Shown piece by piece: positions 19,291 to 29,087 of a stretch of DNA of 64,000 nucleotides (position 1 is its first letter; the number at the start of each line of letters is the position of its first letter). The position numbers and the translations under genes were made by a program. The stretch is from NCBI GenBank assembly GCA_963758335.1, contig CAVWVF010000004.1, forward strand, positions 310,001 to 374,000, written 5' to 3'. The DNA comes from Roseiarcus sp963758335 (GTDB lineage: Bacteria > Pseudomonadota > Alphaproteobacteria > Rhizobiales > Beijerinckiaceae). Under the pieces are notes generated by a model. The model searched no databases and was not told the DNA's origin. It saw only the letters and a list, made by a program, of their open reading frames with translations.

Positions 19291-20041
19291 ATTGCGCTGA
19301 CATGACGCTTCGGACGGGTGCGCTCGCCGCGTAAGGATCGACGCCATGGCCCTCGATCGCGAGGGGTAGGCTTCAAGCGTCCGTCTTGTCCGGGGGACCG
19401 CAAATCGGGGACCGCTGGACGGAAATGGCCGGCCGGTCGAGCGCAGAGGGCTGGCGGCTTGCGTCGACGAGTGTCGGCCGATCCACTCTGCTCCGGCCTG
19501 CTGCGTCCGCCCCATGTTCACCTGACCATTGTGGACGGCTTCGCCAATCCTTCGCCGACGCGTGACAGCAATGCTTGCCGGCGTATCGCCGGTCGTGGGC
19601 TCGCGGCGGCGGTGGATGTTGGGCTCGCGGAGGGTAGGGGGCGCATGTCTGCCGCGGTTGGCCGTCGACGGCGGCGAAGAGCGCCCTGCGGCAGAGGGGC
19701 GTGCCGTCGTCGCTCCGGATCGCGGAATCGTCGATGCATGGTCGGCCGGGAGCTTTCCGAGAGCCGCCGCCCATGGGCGCGCCCGAGGCGTCAAGGGTCC
19801 GGCGGCAACGGGCCCTACCGACGACGACGGACCGAGGATGCGCCAGCCGGAGCTGCTCGGGTGCGCGCGAGGCAGAGGTCGCATGCAGGGACCGCGGGCG
19901 CCGATCTTCGTGACTTCGCCGCACAGGAGCCTGCCCCTCGCTCTGGTTGTCGATGAATCGGATGACAAATCAATGTGTTACGTCTTGCCACGTGGAGCGG
20001 ACGGTGGTAGAAGTTCGATATTTGTTCAGGAGGCGGGCGGG
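19291..20041. other. Stretch without a supported gene
   Basis: Divergent intergenic region between the 196-residue protein (minus) and the 189-residue protein (plus). The frames here are Arg/Pro/Gly-rich without motifs. An ATG-less extension of the downstream gene runs through part of it but is not protein-like. Promoters for both flanking genes are expected here; none is obvious by eye. Confidence 0.4.
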
Positions 20042-20611
20042 ATGCGTTGGGAATTGATGCCGGGAACGAGCAACGTGGTCCGGTTTCCGGTGGAGCTGGT
20101 GGCGAAGCCGACGAGCGATCTGTTGCGAAGCGTTGCGCCCGATGTGCGGGAAGTCAGCCTCGTGGCGGAGGCGTTTGGGCTCGAGGAGCCTCCGATGGAG
20201 ATCCGGGACGGGGCGGACCGAGCGATGGCGGAGCGGATCGCCGCAACGACGAGCTGGCCGGAGGACACAATCGCGCGGCGGGCGGCGCTGGAGGCGATGC
20301 TGAAGCCGCTAATTGAGTGCGCGGTCAGGATGTGCCGGGAGGCGCGCGAGGCTGGGTTCCGATCGGACGAGGCGGCCGAGAGGTTTGTGGGCGCGCAACT
20401 CGAGGGCGGGTACTGGCTGAAGCCGCTCGAGGATGCGTCGGACTATTGGGCGTGGGAATCGGCGCGGCGTCTCATCGAGGCGTATGCGGCGGCTGAGGAG
20501 GTTCTGGGCGCAGAGCGGGCGGTCGGGTTCGCGATTCGCGGGGAGGCGTGGCGGCCGTTCGATGCTCGGGAAGAGGCGGAGGCCTTATTCGTCGGGGCGG
20601 CGCGCCATTAG
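20042..20611 (+). CDS. Hypothetical plasmid protein, 189 aa
   Basis: Not recognised. The start at 20042 is supported by AGGAGG 10 bases upstream. The protein is soluble, acidic and helical: VVRFPVELVAKPTSDLLRSV, RIAATTSWPEDTIARRAALE, MLKPLIECAVRMCREAREAG, LEGGYWLKPLEDASDYWAWE. No membrane segment or known catalytic motif is seen. It converges with the zinc-ribbon gene, the two stop codons overlapping by 4 bases, which supports both 3' ends. Confidence 0.65.
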   Translation: MRWELMPGTSNVVRFPVELVAKPTSDLLRSVAPDVREVSLVAEAFGLEEPPMEIRDGADRAMAERIAATTSWPEDTIARRAALEAMLKPLIECAVRMCREAREAGFRSDEAAERFVGAQLEGGYWLKPLEDASDYWAWESARRLIEAYAAAEEVLGAERAVGFAIRGEAWRPFDAREEAEALFVGAARH

Positions 20612-20904
20612 GCGTCGCCGCCTTTGACGAGGCGGAGGCGCCGCATGCCCTCTGTGGGCCTGTCCGGCGGCGGGGCGGGAAAGTCGAGGTCGATGAAGTA
20701 GGTGCCGCAGCGCGGGGTTGCGGGGTGTCGGGTTTCCCAGATAGCGCAGTCGCCGGCGAGGTGGGCGAGGAGCTCGGCCATGGGGATTTCGGCGCCGTAT
20801 TTGGCGGCGAGCCGGGCGAGGCGATAGGAGCCCTTTCGCGTGCAACGTCGACAGGCGACGCGGACGACGACGTAGGGGTAGGAGGATAGGACGTCGGCGG
20901 GCAT
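20608..20904 (-). CDS. Small Cys-rich (zinc-ribbon-like) protein
   Basis: A 98-residue protein with two Cys pairs. RVACRRCTRKGSYRLARL holds a C-x-x-C knuckle, and GDCAIWETRHPATPRCGTYF holds the second set, so a single zinc site is likely. LAHLAGDC and LDFPAPPPDR are conserved-looking features of a small protein often encoded on alphaproteobacterial plasmids and phages. Start chosen at ATG 20904 (MPADVLSS); the longer frame to 21015 adds an Arg-rich non-conserved leader. Function unknown; nucleic-acid binding is plausible. Confidence 0.65.
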   Translation of the reverse strand: MPADVLSSYPYVVVRVACRRCTRKGSYRLARLAAKYGAEIPMAELLAHLAGDCAIWETRHPATPRCGTYFIDLDFPAPPPDRPTEGMRRLRLVKGGDA

Positions 20905-21068
20905 GATTAGAACATAACGCGAACGCAGCCGCCTGGGAAGGTCGGGGCGAGTGCGCGCCAGGTCTGCGTTAGCGATCGAAGCCTGAAGGCGGAGACGCGT
21001 AGCGGCTCCGTTCACGAGAGCGCGGCCCGCGCGTGCGCGGGAAACGCTGAGTGAATGCGAGCGGAAAG

Positions 21069-21260
21069 ATGACGATAGACCATCTCCGCGGCCTGTTCAG
21101 AACGGGAACGCGCCGGTACGAATCGAGGCCGCCGGCGAACTGTCGGAAGGCCCGCGCTGCCTGGGATGACCTTGCGAAGCGCGGTCCAATTGTGCGGCTG
21201 CAACTTCTCGACGGCTATTGGGGCGCTTGTCGCCCTGACGGATCGATCGAAGAGATTTGA
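21069..21260 (+). CDS. Small hypothetical protein
   Basis: A 63-residue frame: MTIDHLRGLFRTGTRRYESR, CRKARAAWDDLAKRGPIVRL, LLDGYWGACRPDGSIEEI. The composition looks protein-like and ends with an acidic tail, but no homologous family is recognised and the ribosome site is weak. It is divergent from the zinc-ribbon gene. Confidence 0.35.
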   Translation: MTIDHLRGLFRTGTRRYESRPPANCRKARAAWDDLAKRGPIVRLQLLDGYWGACRPDGSIEEI

Positions 21261-21312
21261 GAGCCTGCCACTTCGACGCATGTGACAGAGCGCACTTAGG
21301 ACATCCGCCACA

Positions 21313-22617
21313 TTAACCGCTGCGATTGGCGCCTGCTCGCGGGCGGATGGTGTAGTTCCATTCAGGATGGAACGGGTCACCTTGAATGTCGAGCGTCTTC
21401 ATCTGGGCATCGCTGATCTTGATGCCCTTTTCGTAAGTGCGCGTGTCCAGCGTGCTCTCGATTTTCAGGCCAGCCTTGGTTGTCGTCGCTGCGATCAGCT
21501 CGACGACAGCCATGCGATCCGTGAGCGGCCGGCCGCGCCAGGTCTGCGTGATGTGGCAGAACAGACGGTGCTCGATCCGGTTCCACTTCGATGTGCCCGG
21601 CGGATAATGGTGGACGTTGAGCACGAGCCCGGTCTCGTCGGCGAACCTCTGCAGCTCGATCTTCCACAGCCTGACGCGTGCGCCATTCGAGCCGCCGCAG
21701 TCGGCTGTGATCGTCAGCTCGCGCGCATCCGGATAGCGCCTGCGCCCCATGCGGTTCAGCCATTGCCGGATCGAGGCGACGGCGAACTCTGCCGTATCGC
21801 TCGTGATCCCGACGCTGACCCAGCCGGCATTGGCGCCTACATCGTACACGCCATAGGGAACCACCTTGCCGAGTTCCTTGTCCTCGAAGTCGTGCACCTT
21901 CACGCGTCGCGGATCGCCCTTGGGCCGATAGTCAGTACCGCCGTTGCGATAGTTGCCGATCAGCTCTTTCTTCTTCGTGTCCACCGAGATGACGGGCTGG
22001 TCCGCAGCCTGCGCCGCAATCACCTTGGCGTTGATGTGTTCGAACTGCGCGTCGCGGTCGGGATGCTTCGAGCCCTCGTCCGCCTTGCGGTTCGATTGCC
22101 GGCTGTAGCCGAGCGCCGGCAACAGTCTGCGCACGCTGTTGGCGCTGATCCTGTGACCCATCCCCTGCAAGGCGACAGCCAGCTTGTCGTGGCTCTTCGA
22201 GACCCATAGCAACGGCCGCACGGGACACCCAAGCGTAGCCGGCTCGACAATGCGCCGCAGATCGTCGATCAGCGTCGGGTCCGGCTCGACAAGGCTCGCC
22301 GGCCGCCACCCTTGCGGCGAACCCGGCCTTTCGGCAGGGGCGCAGCGTCGAGATCCTTCAGGCCGCGGCCGATGGTCGAGCGCGCCAGACCCGTGATCTT
22401 TTGAGACCGCCTCCAGTCCGCCCCATCCCGCCGCCCGCACCTCCCCGGCCGCGAACACCCGCCGACCGCGTTCATCGAGCTTCGAGCCGACGGCCTCCCA
22501 ACGTTTGCGAATCGCTTGGCAATCGATCATGCCGATCCGCATATCGCGACATCGCAGCGCCAGGAATCCCGCCGCCCGAGTCACATCGCCACACGCCTCA
22601 TCCAGAAACCGGGTCAT
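21313..22617 (-). CDS. ISAzo13-family transposase with compensating frameshifts
   Basis: DDE transposase of 434 residues. The catalytic part is well preserved: SVDTKKKELIGNYRNGG with the first Asp, LTITADCGGSNGARVRLWK with the second Asp, and HHYPPGTSKWNRIEHRLFCH with the Glu. Upstream, about 36 residues (SKDHGSGALDHRPRPEGSRR and following) are out of frame. The +1 frame of the same DNA reads ITGLARSTIGRGLKDLDAAP and KGRVRRKGGGRRAL, the normal helix-turn-helix linker. An extra G near 22386 and a missing base near 22288 account for this, leaving the frame open overall. Activity is doubtful. Element ends were not resolved. Confidence 0.85.
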   Translation of the reverse strand: MTRFLDEACGDVTRAAGFLALRCRDMRIGMIDCQAIRKRWEAVGSKLDERGRRVFAAGEVRAAGWGGLEAVSKDHGSGALDHRPRPEGSRRCAPAERPGSPQGWRPASLVEPDPTLIDDLRRIVEPATLGCPVRPLLWVSKSHDKLAVALQGMGHRISANSVRRLLPALGYSRQSNRKADEGSKHPDRDAQFEHINAKVIAAQAADQPVISVDTKKKELIGNYRNGGTDYRPKGDPRRVKVHDFEDKELGKVVPYGVYDVGANAGWVSVGITSDTAEFAVASIRQWLNRMGRRRYPDARELTITADCGGSNGARVRLWKIELQRFADETGLVLNVHHYPPGTSKWNRIEHRLFCHITQTWRGRPLTDRMAVVELIAATTTKAGLKIESTLDTRTYEKGIKISDAQMKTLDIQGDPFHPEWNYTIRPRAGANRSG

Positions 22618-22769
22618 TTGTAGTGGCGGGTATCCTTAGGCCCACATTCCGGAACAAACCTGTCGACGCGCGGCGCGCGATCGGACCTCGCGCGGTTCCG
22701 GGCTTTGAATGTTTGTCTGTGCAAATTCTTCCTGCGAGTTCGCGCCGGTTGGCGGTTCCCTGGGTGTGG

Positions 22770-23256
22770 TCAACTTAGGGAGAGGGCTTTGGTCAGCAAG
22801 AGAGTGCTTGGTGCGCGGGGCTTGCGCTGCCGGTAATCGTCGCGGCGTTCGGGTCGCTCGCGCAGGCGGCTGGCGTAAATCACGTTGAGATTGTGACGCG
22901 GACTGGATCGCATGGGTTTGAGTTGGAGTTGGCGGATACGAGAGCGGAGCAGGAGCGGGGGCTTATGGAGCGGACCGCGCTGGCTCCGAGCAGGGGGATG
23001 ATCTTCGACTTCCACAGTGACGATGTGGATGCACAATACTCGGATTCCATTGGACATGATCTTTGCGCCGAAAGACGGCGTCGTGGTCGCGATCATGAGC
23101 GACGAGCAGCCGATGTCGGATGATTTCATCACGCCTGGCGTCGCGGTTGAGGCGGTGATCGAACTGAACGCTGGGACGGCGCAGGCGATTGGGCTTTCGC
23201 CGGGCGACAGGGTTCAGCATCGGATATTCTCGACCGCGACCCGGTATGGGCTTGCG
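22770..23256 (+). pseudogene. DUF192 family exported protein, frameshifted
   Basis: DUF192 proteins are small secreted proteins of unknown function. Segment 1 carries a signal-like stretch (LALPVIVAAFGSLAQA), then GFELELADTRAEQERGLMER and RGMIFDFHSDD. After a one-base shift near 23020, segment 2 continues TMWMHNTRIPLDMIFAPKDG, VAIMSDEQPMS, VIELNAGTAQAIGLSPGDRV and QHRIF. The order matches the family fully. No in-frame start codon exists (MVSKRVL near 22791 lies in another frame), and the last residues run on without the expected stop, so it is a decayed gene. Confidence 0.8.
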
Positions 23257-23378
23257 TACACAGAGCGAAGGGGAGGCGCGTTCGGCGCCCGTCCCAGCCT
23301 CCGACTGCCCCGATCAAGAGCACACCCCCGGGTGACGCCCTCGGAGGGAGTGCATTACAAGCCTTCGAAACAGCCCAT

Positions 23379-23417
23379 GAAAAAGGCCCGCTGTGCGTGG
23401 AAAGCGTTCAGCGGGCC
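23379..23417 (-). terminator. Rho-independent terminator
   Basis: On the minus strand GGCCCGCT pairs perfectly with AGCGGGCC around a 17-nt loop and is followed by five T residues. It lies about 90 bp downstream of the Uma2 gene stop and closes the minus-strand plasmid gene series. Confidence 0.75.
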
Positions 23418-23505
23418 AAAATATCGGCGAGGGGAGGTCGGACGTTGCCGGCGCTTGCTTCAGGGCGCGCCGGCGAAGGCGCAAGAACTCGCTGCGAGGA
23501 GAAGG

Positions 23506-24102
23506 TTAAGTGGGCTCGGATTCGGGAGGCTGATCGGACTGGTTCTGCGCCTCGAAGACGATCCCTTCATAGAGTTCCGCAAGGGGGAGCTCAACCTCGA
23601 TCTCAGGCAGGGCGAGAATGGAGTCGGCGACCAGGATTTCGTGCGTCCATGCATCGCCCGCGCGGGCGTAGACGACAGCGTTGATGCTGTCCTGTTCGAG
23701 CATGACGTAGCGCTGCACGGAGGGCATGCCCTGATACTCGCGGGCCTTCACGAACCGGTCGGTGTGTGTCGTGCTTGGGCTAAGGACCTCGAAGATGACG
23801 ACGGGAGCATCAACGATGGTCTCGCTGCCGGTCAGCGGCGAGCAGATGACGATGCCATCGGGGTAGCGGGCGTGGTCCTCTTCGGTCTGGATCTTGAGAT
23901 CGCTGCCGAGGAATTGACACGGCTTACCGCGGAGGCGGGCAGTAAGGGCGAAAGCGAGATTGCGTTGGATTTGTGCGTGCCTGACGCTGCCGCCAGCCAT
24001 CGCCACGGGGCCGACGCCATCGAATTCGTAGCGCAGGGGCTGCCGTTCCTCCCACTCGAGGAATTCGGCGAGCGTCATGGGTTTGCGAAGGGCAAGGTTC
24101 AT
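23506..24102 (-). CDS. Uma2-family (DUF820) PD-(D/E)XK endonuclease-like protein
   Basis: A 198-residue protein of the Uma2 family, which has a restriction-endonuclease-like fold. It matches in order: MTLAEFLEWEERQPLRYEFD, VRHAQIQRNLAFALTARLRG, CQFLGSDLKIQ, RYPDGIVICSPL with the acidic catalytic pair, PVVIFEVLSPST with the E-V-L-S-P-S signature, and REYQGMPSVQRYVMLEQD. All active-site positions appear present. The role in cells is unsettled; related genes are abundant in mobile DNA and cyanobacteria. It is the last gene before a terminator. Confidence 0.88.
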   Translation of the reverse strand: MNLALRKPMTLAEFLEWEERQPLRYEFDGVGPVAMAGGSVRHAQIQRNLAFALTARLRGKPCQFLGSDLKIQTEEDHARYPDGIVICSPLTGSETIVDAPVVIFEVLSPSTTHTDRFVKAREYQGMPSVQRYVMLEQDSINAVVYARAGDAWTHEILVADSILALPEIEVELPLAELYEGIVFEAQNQSDQPPESEPT

Positions 24103-24173
24103 GGAACCCTCTGTTTATCACGAATTGGCGATGGGCGCGACAGAGAGGGCTTGGCGCGGCCGGTGGTTGGGCG

Positions 24174-24425
24174 TCAACGTCCGCAAAGAACGGCCTCGAT
24201 GTCGCCGATCGCATGATAGAGCGGCGCGAGCCGCGAAGCCGCGGGCGATCGGGCCGCGGCGTGGAGATATTGACGCCAGTCGGTTTCCGTCCAGCGGGCG
24301 GGATCGGCGCGCTTTCCGTTCCGGCCGGACGCGGCGCGCTCGCAATCAACGATGAGATCGGTCGCAAGCCGGTCGGCCGCAAGCTTGCGCGCGGCGAGCC
24401 GGCGCGTGAGGCGCTGAGGCGTCAT
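24174..24425 (-). CDS. Small hypothetical plasmid protein
   Basis: Eighty-three residues: RRLAARKLAADRLATDLIVD, DPARWTETDWRQYLHAAARS, LAPLYHAIGDIEAVLCGR. No family recognised. The ATG overlaps the stop of the preceding gene by 4 bases (ATGA), which indicates translational coupling. Short helical protein without membrane segments. Confidence 0.6.
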   Translation of the reverse strand: MTPQRLTRRLAARKLAADRLATDLIVDCERAASGRNGKRADPARWTETDWRQYLHAAARSPAASRLAPLYHAIGDIEAVLCGR

Positions 24426-24682
24426 GACACGTGCTCCTCGAGCCGCGTCTCGACGGCCTTGGCGAACGCAACGACGACGTTGGGGTCTTCGTCGTCCGTC
24501 TTGGCCTCGGGAACGCCGGGCATGAGCAAGGTCTCGTTGTCGTAGGCGAGCTTCGCGACGGCGGAGACGGCGCCATGCAAGGTGAAGTAGTGGCGACGCC
24601 GGCCGATCGGGAGCGCGCCCTGGGGGCAGCGCTTGCCCATGCGGATGACGCCGGCGCGGTCTGCAAATGCGACGTGTCTCAT
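24422..24682 (-). CDS. Small hypothetical plasmid protein
   Basis: Eighty-six residues from ATG 24682: MRHVAFADRAGVIRMGKRCP, GRRRHYFTLHGAVSAVAKLA, DNETLLMPGVPEAKTDDEDP, FAKAVETRLEEHV. Not recognised as a characterised family, although small proteins of this kind are typical next to plasmid ParB-like genes. It is the first gene of a coupled pair with the 83-residue protein. GGAG lies upstream of the start. Confidence 0.6.
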   Translation of the reverse strand: MRHVAFADRAGVIRMGKRCPQGALPIGRRRHYFTLHGAVSAVAKLAYDNETLLMPGVPEAKTDDEDPNVVVAFAKAVETRLEEHVS

Positions 24683-24728
24683 GGTTCGCTCCACGGGAAG
24701 GGCGCGGCGGAGTCGCCGCGCGTGAGGG

Positions 24729-25140
24729 TCAGAGGGGCAGGCGGCTGCGGTTCATCGGTAGCCGGCCGATTTGACGGCCGAGGTCGGCGCCGCCGGCCTC
24801 GGCGAATCGTGTCGAAGAGGGCGCGAGCCTCCGGGAAGGCGTGGCGCGCGGCGAGGACGTAATGGACGTCGCCGAGGACGATGACGGCGCTCGGCCGCCA
24901 ACCAAGCGCTTTGGCCTGGCGGGCGAGCGGGCTCGTCGCGTGAGATGCGCCCCTCCTGGCCAAAGCAGGTATCGTTGGATTCTAGCGAGGCGGAAAAAGA
25001 GACCAAGCTGTGCTTTGCGAAGAGGATGCGGATGTCGTCGTCTCCGGCGACGGACCGGGCTCAGTCTCGGCAGGCGCGAAAGTACGTGCCTTCGTAAAGG
25101 AGGCTGGCAGGGCGCCGCTCTACGCCTTCTTCGCGCCGCA
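24729..25140 (-). pseudogene. Hypothetical plasmid protein, several frameshifts
   Basis: Pieces of one protein appear in three frames: LLYEGTYFRACRD, then DDDIRILFAKHSLVSFSASL and ESNDTCFGQEGRISRD, then LARQAKALGWRPSAVIVLGD and HYVLAARHAFPEARALFDTI, then EAGGADLGRQIGRLP and a stop at 24729. Each piece is protein-like and they join in linear order, so a single gene of about 140 residues has at least three indels. Family not recognised. It lies between the ParB-like gene and two small coupled genes, so it belongs to the same operon-like series. Confidence 0.55.
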
Positions 25141-25246
25141 AGGGATGCCGCAAGGGATGATGACATGGGTCATCAGCGGATTTCCCGGGATCGCGGGCGC
25201 GCCGCTGAGGGCCTTTAGGCCCCAGGGGGCCGCGCCCGGTCTGGCC

Positions 25247-26955
25247 CTAGTCGCGTGCCTCGTAACCGGTGTCGGCGTGATCGGCGGCTTCGATTTCAGG
25301 CGCCGCGATCTGGTCGACGTCGCCATCGTCGTGGTCGAGGTCCGCGTCCTCGGGAGTGGTGGAGGGGTCGACGGTCTTGTCGCCCTCCTCGTCGCCCTCG
25401 GCCTCGTCGTCGTAGGCGTAGTAGGAGCCCTTCTTGGCGAAGTCTGAGTTTTCCTGTTCGGTGAGCGCGAATTGGGCGGCCGGCAGGACGAGTCCGGTTT
25501 CGCGAACCTGCTCGATCAGCGCTGCCCGGGTATCCTTGACGCGGCCGCGCGGCAGGACGCGGTGTGGGCTGGCCTCGGCCTCGAGCGCGGCTCGTGAGAG
25601 GCACGCAAGGAACTCTTCGGTCCCCATGTGCGGGAGGTCGGCGTCGGCGCCGATCGCGTCGCCGGCGATGCGGGCGGCAAGGCCCCCGCCCTCGCCATAG
25701 ACAAGGCGGCAGTTCAGCACGGTCTGAAGAACCTTGATCGCCGTCGTGCGGATGAGCGCCGTGTCAGAGGTCAGTTTGCCGCCCTGGGCGATCACGCTGA
25801 CGATTGACTGGATCGGGACATGTTGGCGGGTGCGGATGGAGACGTTGTCCGCCGCCAAAGCGAGGACGAGAAGCCCGACGAGCGTCTCGCTGGTCAACCC
25901 CTCTCGTCCGAGCGCTTTGACGAGCGCCTCGGTGCGCATCTCCCCGAGCATCTCGCGGCCCTTCTGGGTGATGTCGGGACGCGTCCTGGGCTCACCGGCC
26001 GGAGCGTTTTCGGCGTCGCCGGCGCCGGTCTTCGACGCCTTCGCAGCGGGGGCAGGCGGCGTGAAAAAGACCTCGCTGACCGCCCCGTTTCGCGGGTCGA
26101 TGTAGAGCGCGACGCGATCCCTCTTGCCGGGCTTGCCGCCCCAGACCCGGGTCGCGCCCTTCGGGAGCCGGGCAGCGCCGTATTCGTCGACTTGAACGAT
26201 TTCCCCGTTCTTGGGCAAGTTGGCTTCGAGCCAGGCGAGCTGCGCGCCGAGAAAGGCGTCGCCGGGGCGAAGAGGTCTTCGGTCCAGACGATGCCGAAGG
26301 CGGCCTCTTCCTTCTCGCCGAACTTCGCGTCGCGGGCGAACATCTGACGCTTGGCGAGGGAATTGGCGATCGCGTACCATGCAGCCGTCTGGCCCTTCTT
26401 CGGCTTCTGCTTCGTCCAGACGGCGGCCTGTTCGGAGAGAGGCGCGGAGGCAATCGTGCGGAGGTATCGCTCCTCGGGCATGTCGCCGCGGCCCATGTGC
26501 TCGAGCATCGCGGGATGGATGTTTCCAAGGAGCCGGAGCTTGCGGACCTGTCGGAGCGGCACGGCGAAAGCTGTCGCGATCGCCTCTTCCGTCCAGCTCT
26601 TCGAGGCGAGATCTTCGATGGACCGCCAGAGATCGACGGGCGACATCGGCGCGCGCACGACATTTTCCGCGACGGCGCGCATATCGTCGAGCGGATCGGC
26701 CGGTTTGACGAGAATCGCCATCTCCTCGAGCTTGTTGGCTATGGCGCTCTTGATGCGGCGGCGGCCTGCGATGATGGTGAGTGTCCCGTCCTCCTCTTCG
26801 GAGAAGAGCGGAGGCTGAACGAATCCGATCGCATTGCTGTTGGCTTTGAGGGCTGCGTCGGACAGGCGATCGGCGGGGACCTGCCGCGGGTCTCGCTTGT
26901 CGGCGTAATTCAGGGTCTTGGGATCGACGATGCGCAGTTCGATTGTCTGTTCCAT
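25247..26955 (-). pseudogene. ParB-like partition/nuclease-domain protein, one frameshift
   Basis: Large plasmid ParB-family protein of about 570 residues once repaired. The N-terminal frame (from ATG 26955) holds the ParB N domain: ANAIGFVQPPLF-type box (here NSNAIGFVQPPLFSEEEDG), IIAGRRRIKSA, VAENVVRAPMSPVDLWRSIE, and an HTH linker EEAIATAFAVPLRQVRKLRL. Near 26266 one G is missing: the frame reads LFAPATPF where LFAPGDAFLGAQLAWLEANL is expected, and the rest continues in the next frame to 25247 with an acidic Asp/Glu tail (DADLDHDDGDVDQ). Unlike repB at 53.8 kb it is not linked to repC, and is more likely a plasmid accessory ParB/nuclease than the partition protein. Confidence 0.8.
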
Positions 26956-27243
26956 TGTCCTTGCTCCTGTTCATTCTGGTTCGGCAGGTTTCCCCGAAAC
27001 CGCGAACCCCGGGAGCGCGGGCGCGGGGCCGGGGCAAAGGCGGCGCAACGCGCCGGGATTCGGTCCGGACCAGCGAAGCGGCCGGCCGAACCCACCCTTT
27101 GCGGCGGGCGCGCGGCCGTGCTCGATGGTCTTTTCGTTCTCCCTTTTTTCCAGACTTTTTGGCCGTTGAGAGCGTCGGAGATTCGATCGGTCTCCTATGG
27201 CCTCAGGTCCCGAGTCCGGCCGTCGCCCTCGGCGCAAGGCGTC
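26956..27243. other. Leader region upstream of the ParB-like gene
   Basis: No gene. It is GC-rich with hairpin-forming stretches near 27000-27060. It includes GACCAGCGAAGCGG at 27068-27081, repeated exactly at 36862-36875 upstream of ardC, followed in both by an ACCC...TTGCGG motif. Confidence 0.4.
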
Positions 27244-27588
27244 TCATGAGGCCTTTTCGAAGAGCGGGAGCGACGATCCTGGCTGTGCGGCCGGAGGCGC
27301 CTGCGGGATCGCCTCGTAGCGGGCTTTGAGCTTCGCCAAGAGCGCGAGGTCAGCCTGCCGCCCCGCGGCCGAGACCTCAGAGCGCATCAGGGTCACGACA
27401 CCGGAATTCCGGAGACGGGCGGCTACGGCGCGTTCGACGTCTGAATAGGTGTAGGTCGGATCGCCGTAGCAGGGCCACGTGACGCATTGATCGAGAAAGA
27501 CGAGCTTGTCCTTCGCGGTCAGGAAGAAGTGGTCGTAAAACCCAGCCCTGTCGAAGTGCCGAGTAGGTGGGGATGTCGCCATCCCCAC
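27244..27588 (-). pseudogene. C-terminal part of a split plasmid protein
   Basis: The frame reads HFDRAGFYDHFFLTAKDKLV, FLDQCVTWPCYGDPTYTYSD and VERAVAARLRNSGV, to a stop at 27244. It continues naturally from the piece at 30407-30605, which ends LSNTFGHIA; together they give ...TFGHIA-HFDRAGFYDHFF..., a conserved hypothetical protein of about 170 residues found on many alphaproteobacterial plasmids. The 2.8 kb between the halves is a composite of intron and IS110 sequence. The ATG at 27588 is not the native start. Confidence 0.7.
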
Positions 27589-27717
27589 CCCTCACAGGTA
27601 GGGTCGGGGACTGGCGCGCCGGTTTAGGTCGAAGTTCGTGTTCCCTGTTGGCTCGCTCTTTCGTCTGCGAGTGTCACACCATCTCGACCATGCCGCGTTT
27701 CCAGCCCCCGCCTCGTC

Positions 27718-27751
27718 GAACGCAGCATGCGGATTTCCTCGCACTGCGCTC
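27718..27751 (-). ncRNA. Group II intron domain V (RT-associated intron)
   Basis: Minus-strand 34-nt hairpin: GAGCGCAG pairs with CUGCGUUC, and the inner UGCG with CGCA, closed by a GAAA-type loop (AGGAAAUC). This is the standard size and layout of domain V, the catalytic heart of the intron. Its position just after the reverse transcriptase stop is where it is expected. Confidence 0.78.
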
Positions 27752-27783
27752 TCCTGCTTGCTTCGCCCCAAGGCTTATGGGAC

Positions 27784-29087
27784 CTATCCTGCCGGAGCGA
27801 CTTTCGGGGCTGACCGCACCGCTCGGTAGCCGTTGAACAGCCCGAGCGTTTCGTACAGCCAGTCCCTACTCCACCGCGTCCAGCCGAAGCCCTGTCGTTT
27901 ACGGGCTCGCAGCATATGGCGCCGGATCTTCTTTTCCACCCAGTCCTTCACGAAGCCGAAGCACTCGCTGGAATGTCCCGCCCTGAAGTAATTCACCCAT
28001 CCGCGAAGCACCGGGTTGATCAGCTTGATGACTCGATCGACCGGCTGGGACTGGTGACGCCGGAACACGTCCTTGAGTTTCGCCAGCAGCGCCGTCCGCT
28101 TCTTGAGCTTGGGCGTGTAATGGGCACGCCATCTGCCCCGCAGGCTGCGCACCCGGCGAAAGTCGAACCCCAGGAAGCCGAAGCTCTCGCCGCGGCATAG
28201 GTCCACGATCCGACTCTTCTCCTCGTTGATTTCGACCTGCAGTTCGGCGAGTTCCTCGCGTAGCCGCTTTTCCACCGCCGCCATCAGCCGGTCGTGCCGC
28301 GGGTGGGCGTCGATCAAGATCACCAGGTCGTCAGCGAACCTCGCATATTCGACGCCGGTGTACTTGCCGTAGCGTGTGGCCTCCTTCGCCCGCTCCAGCA
28401 TCCTGTCAACCTCGGTGAGGTAGAGGTTGCTGAGCAGCGGCGAGATCACCCCGCCTTGCGGAACGCCCTGTTTGCCGTTGGCTTTGAGCATCACCTTCAG
28501 CAGGCGCATCACGTCGCCATCGTCCACCCGCTCGGCCACCTTCGCCAACAGCCGATCATGCCGGACATTGTCGAAATAGCTGCTCAGGTCGATGTCGATG
28601 ACGCGTGTCTTGTGCTGAACGATCGCTCGCGCCACACGGTCCACCGCTTCATGGGCTGTCCGTTGTGGACGGTATCCAAACGACCCCGGTTGGAAGTCCG
28701 CCTCGAAGATCGGTTCCAGTATGAGCTTGAGCGCGCCTTGCACCACCCGATCGCGGATCGCCGGAATCGAAAGGACGCGGACCTTGCCGCCATCCTTCGG
28801 GATTTCCTGCTTCCTTGCCGGGAGCGGCGCATAGGTGCGCCCGACCAGTTCGTCCGCGATCTGCTCGAGGAAAACCTCTACGCCTTGCGCCTCGATGGCC
28901 GCGAAGGTCATTCCGTCACTTCCCGGAGCGCCATCGTTCTTCTTGGCCAGCGCGTACGCCTCGCGCAGTGTGTCCAGCTTGCAGACGTGGACATATAGTC
29001 CCCAGAACCGCCAGGACGTCTCAGCCTTCGCCTTGACGTATATTCTCCGCCTCAGGTCTTGTGCAAATCCATGGACGCCTTTGTCAT
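27784..29087 (-). CDS. ltrA: Group II intron reverse transcriptase/maturase, 5' frameshift
   Basis: Supports splicing and retrohoming of its intron. The open frame 28911-27784 (375 residues) has QEIPKDGGKVRVLSIPAIRD, YRPQRTAHEAVDRVARA, DIDLSSYFDNVRHDRLL, QGGVISPLLSNLYLTEVDRM, the catalytic ARFADDLVIL, FLGFDFRRVRSLRGRW and a maturase-domain X with LINPVLRGWVNYFRAGHSSE. A DNA-binding/HNH endonuclease domain is absent. Upstream the same frame continues RIYVKAKAETSWRFWGLYVH and KKNDGAPGSDG, but the natural start (ATG 29087, MTKASMDLH) is one base out of frame near 29066. The polymerase core is complete. Confidence 0.88.

Noticed and set aside
19529..20041. Upstream extension of the 189-residue gene
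   Set aside because: The extension is low-complexity, and a strong ribosome site supports the ATG at 20042.
23257..24216. Continuation of the DUF192 frame for 320 more residues
   Set aside because: It runs antisense over the intact Uma2 gene; only the part before 23256 matches the family.
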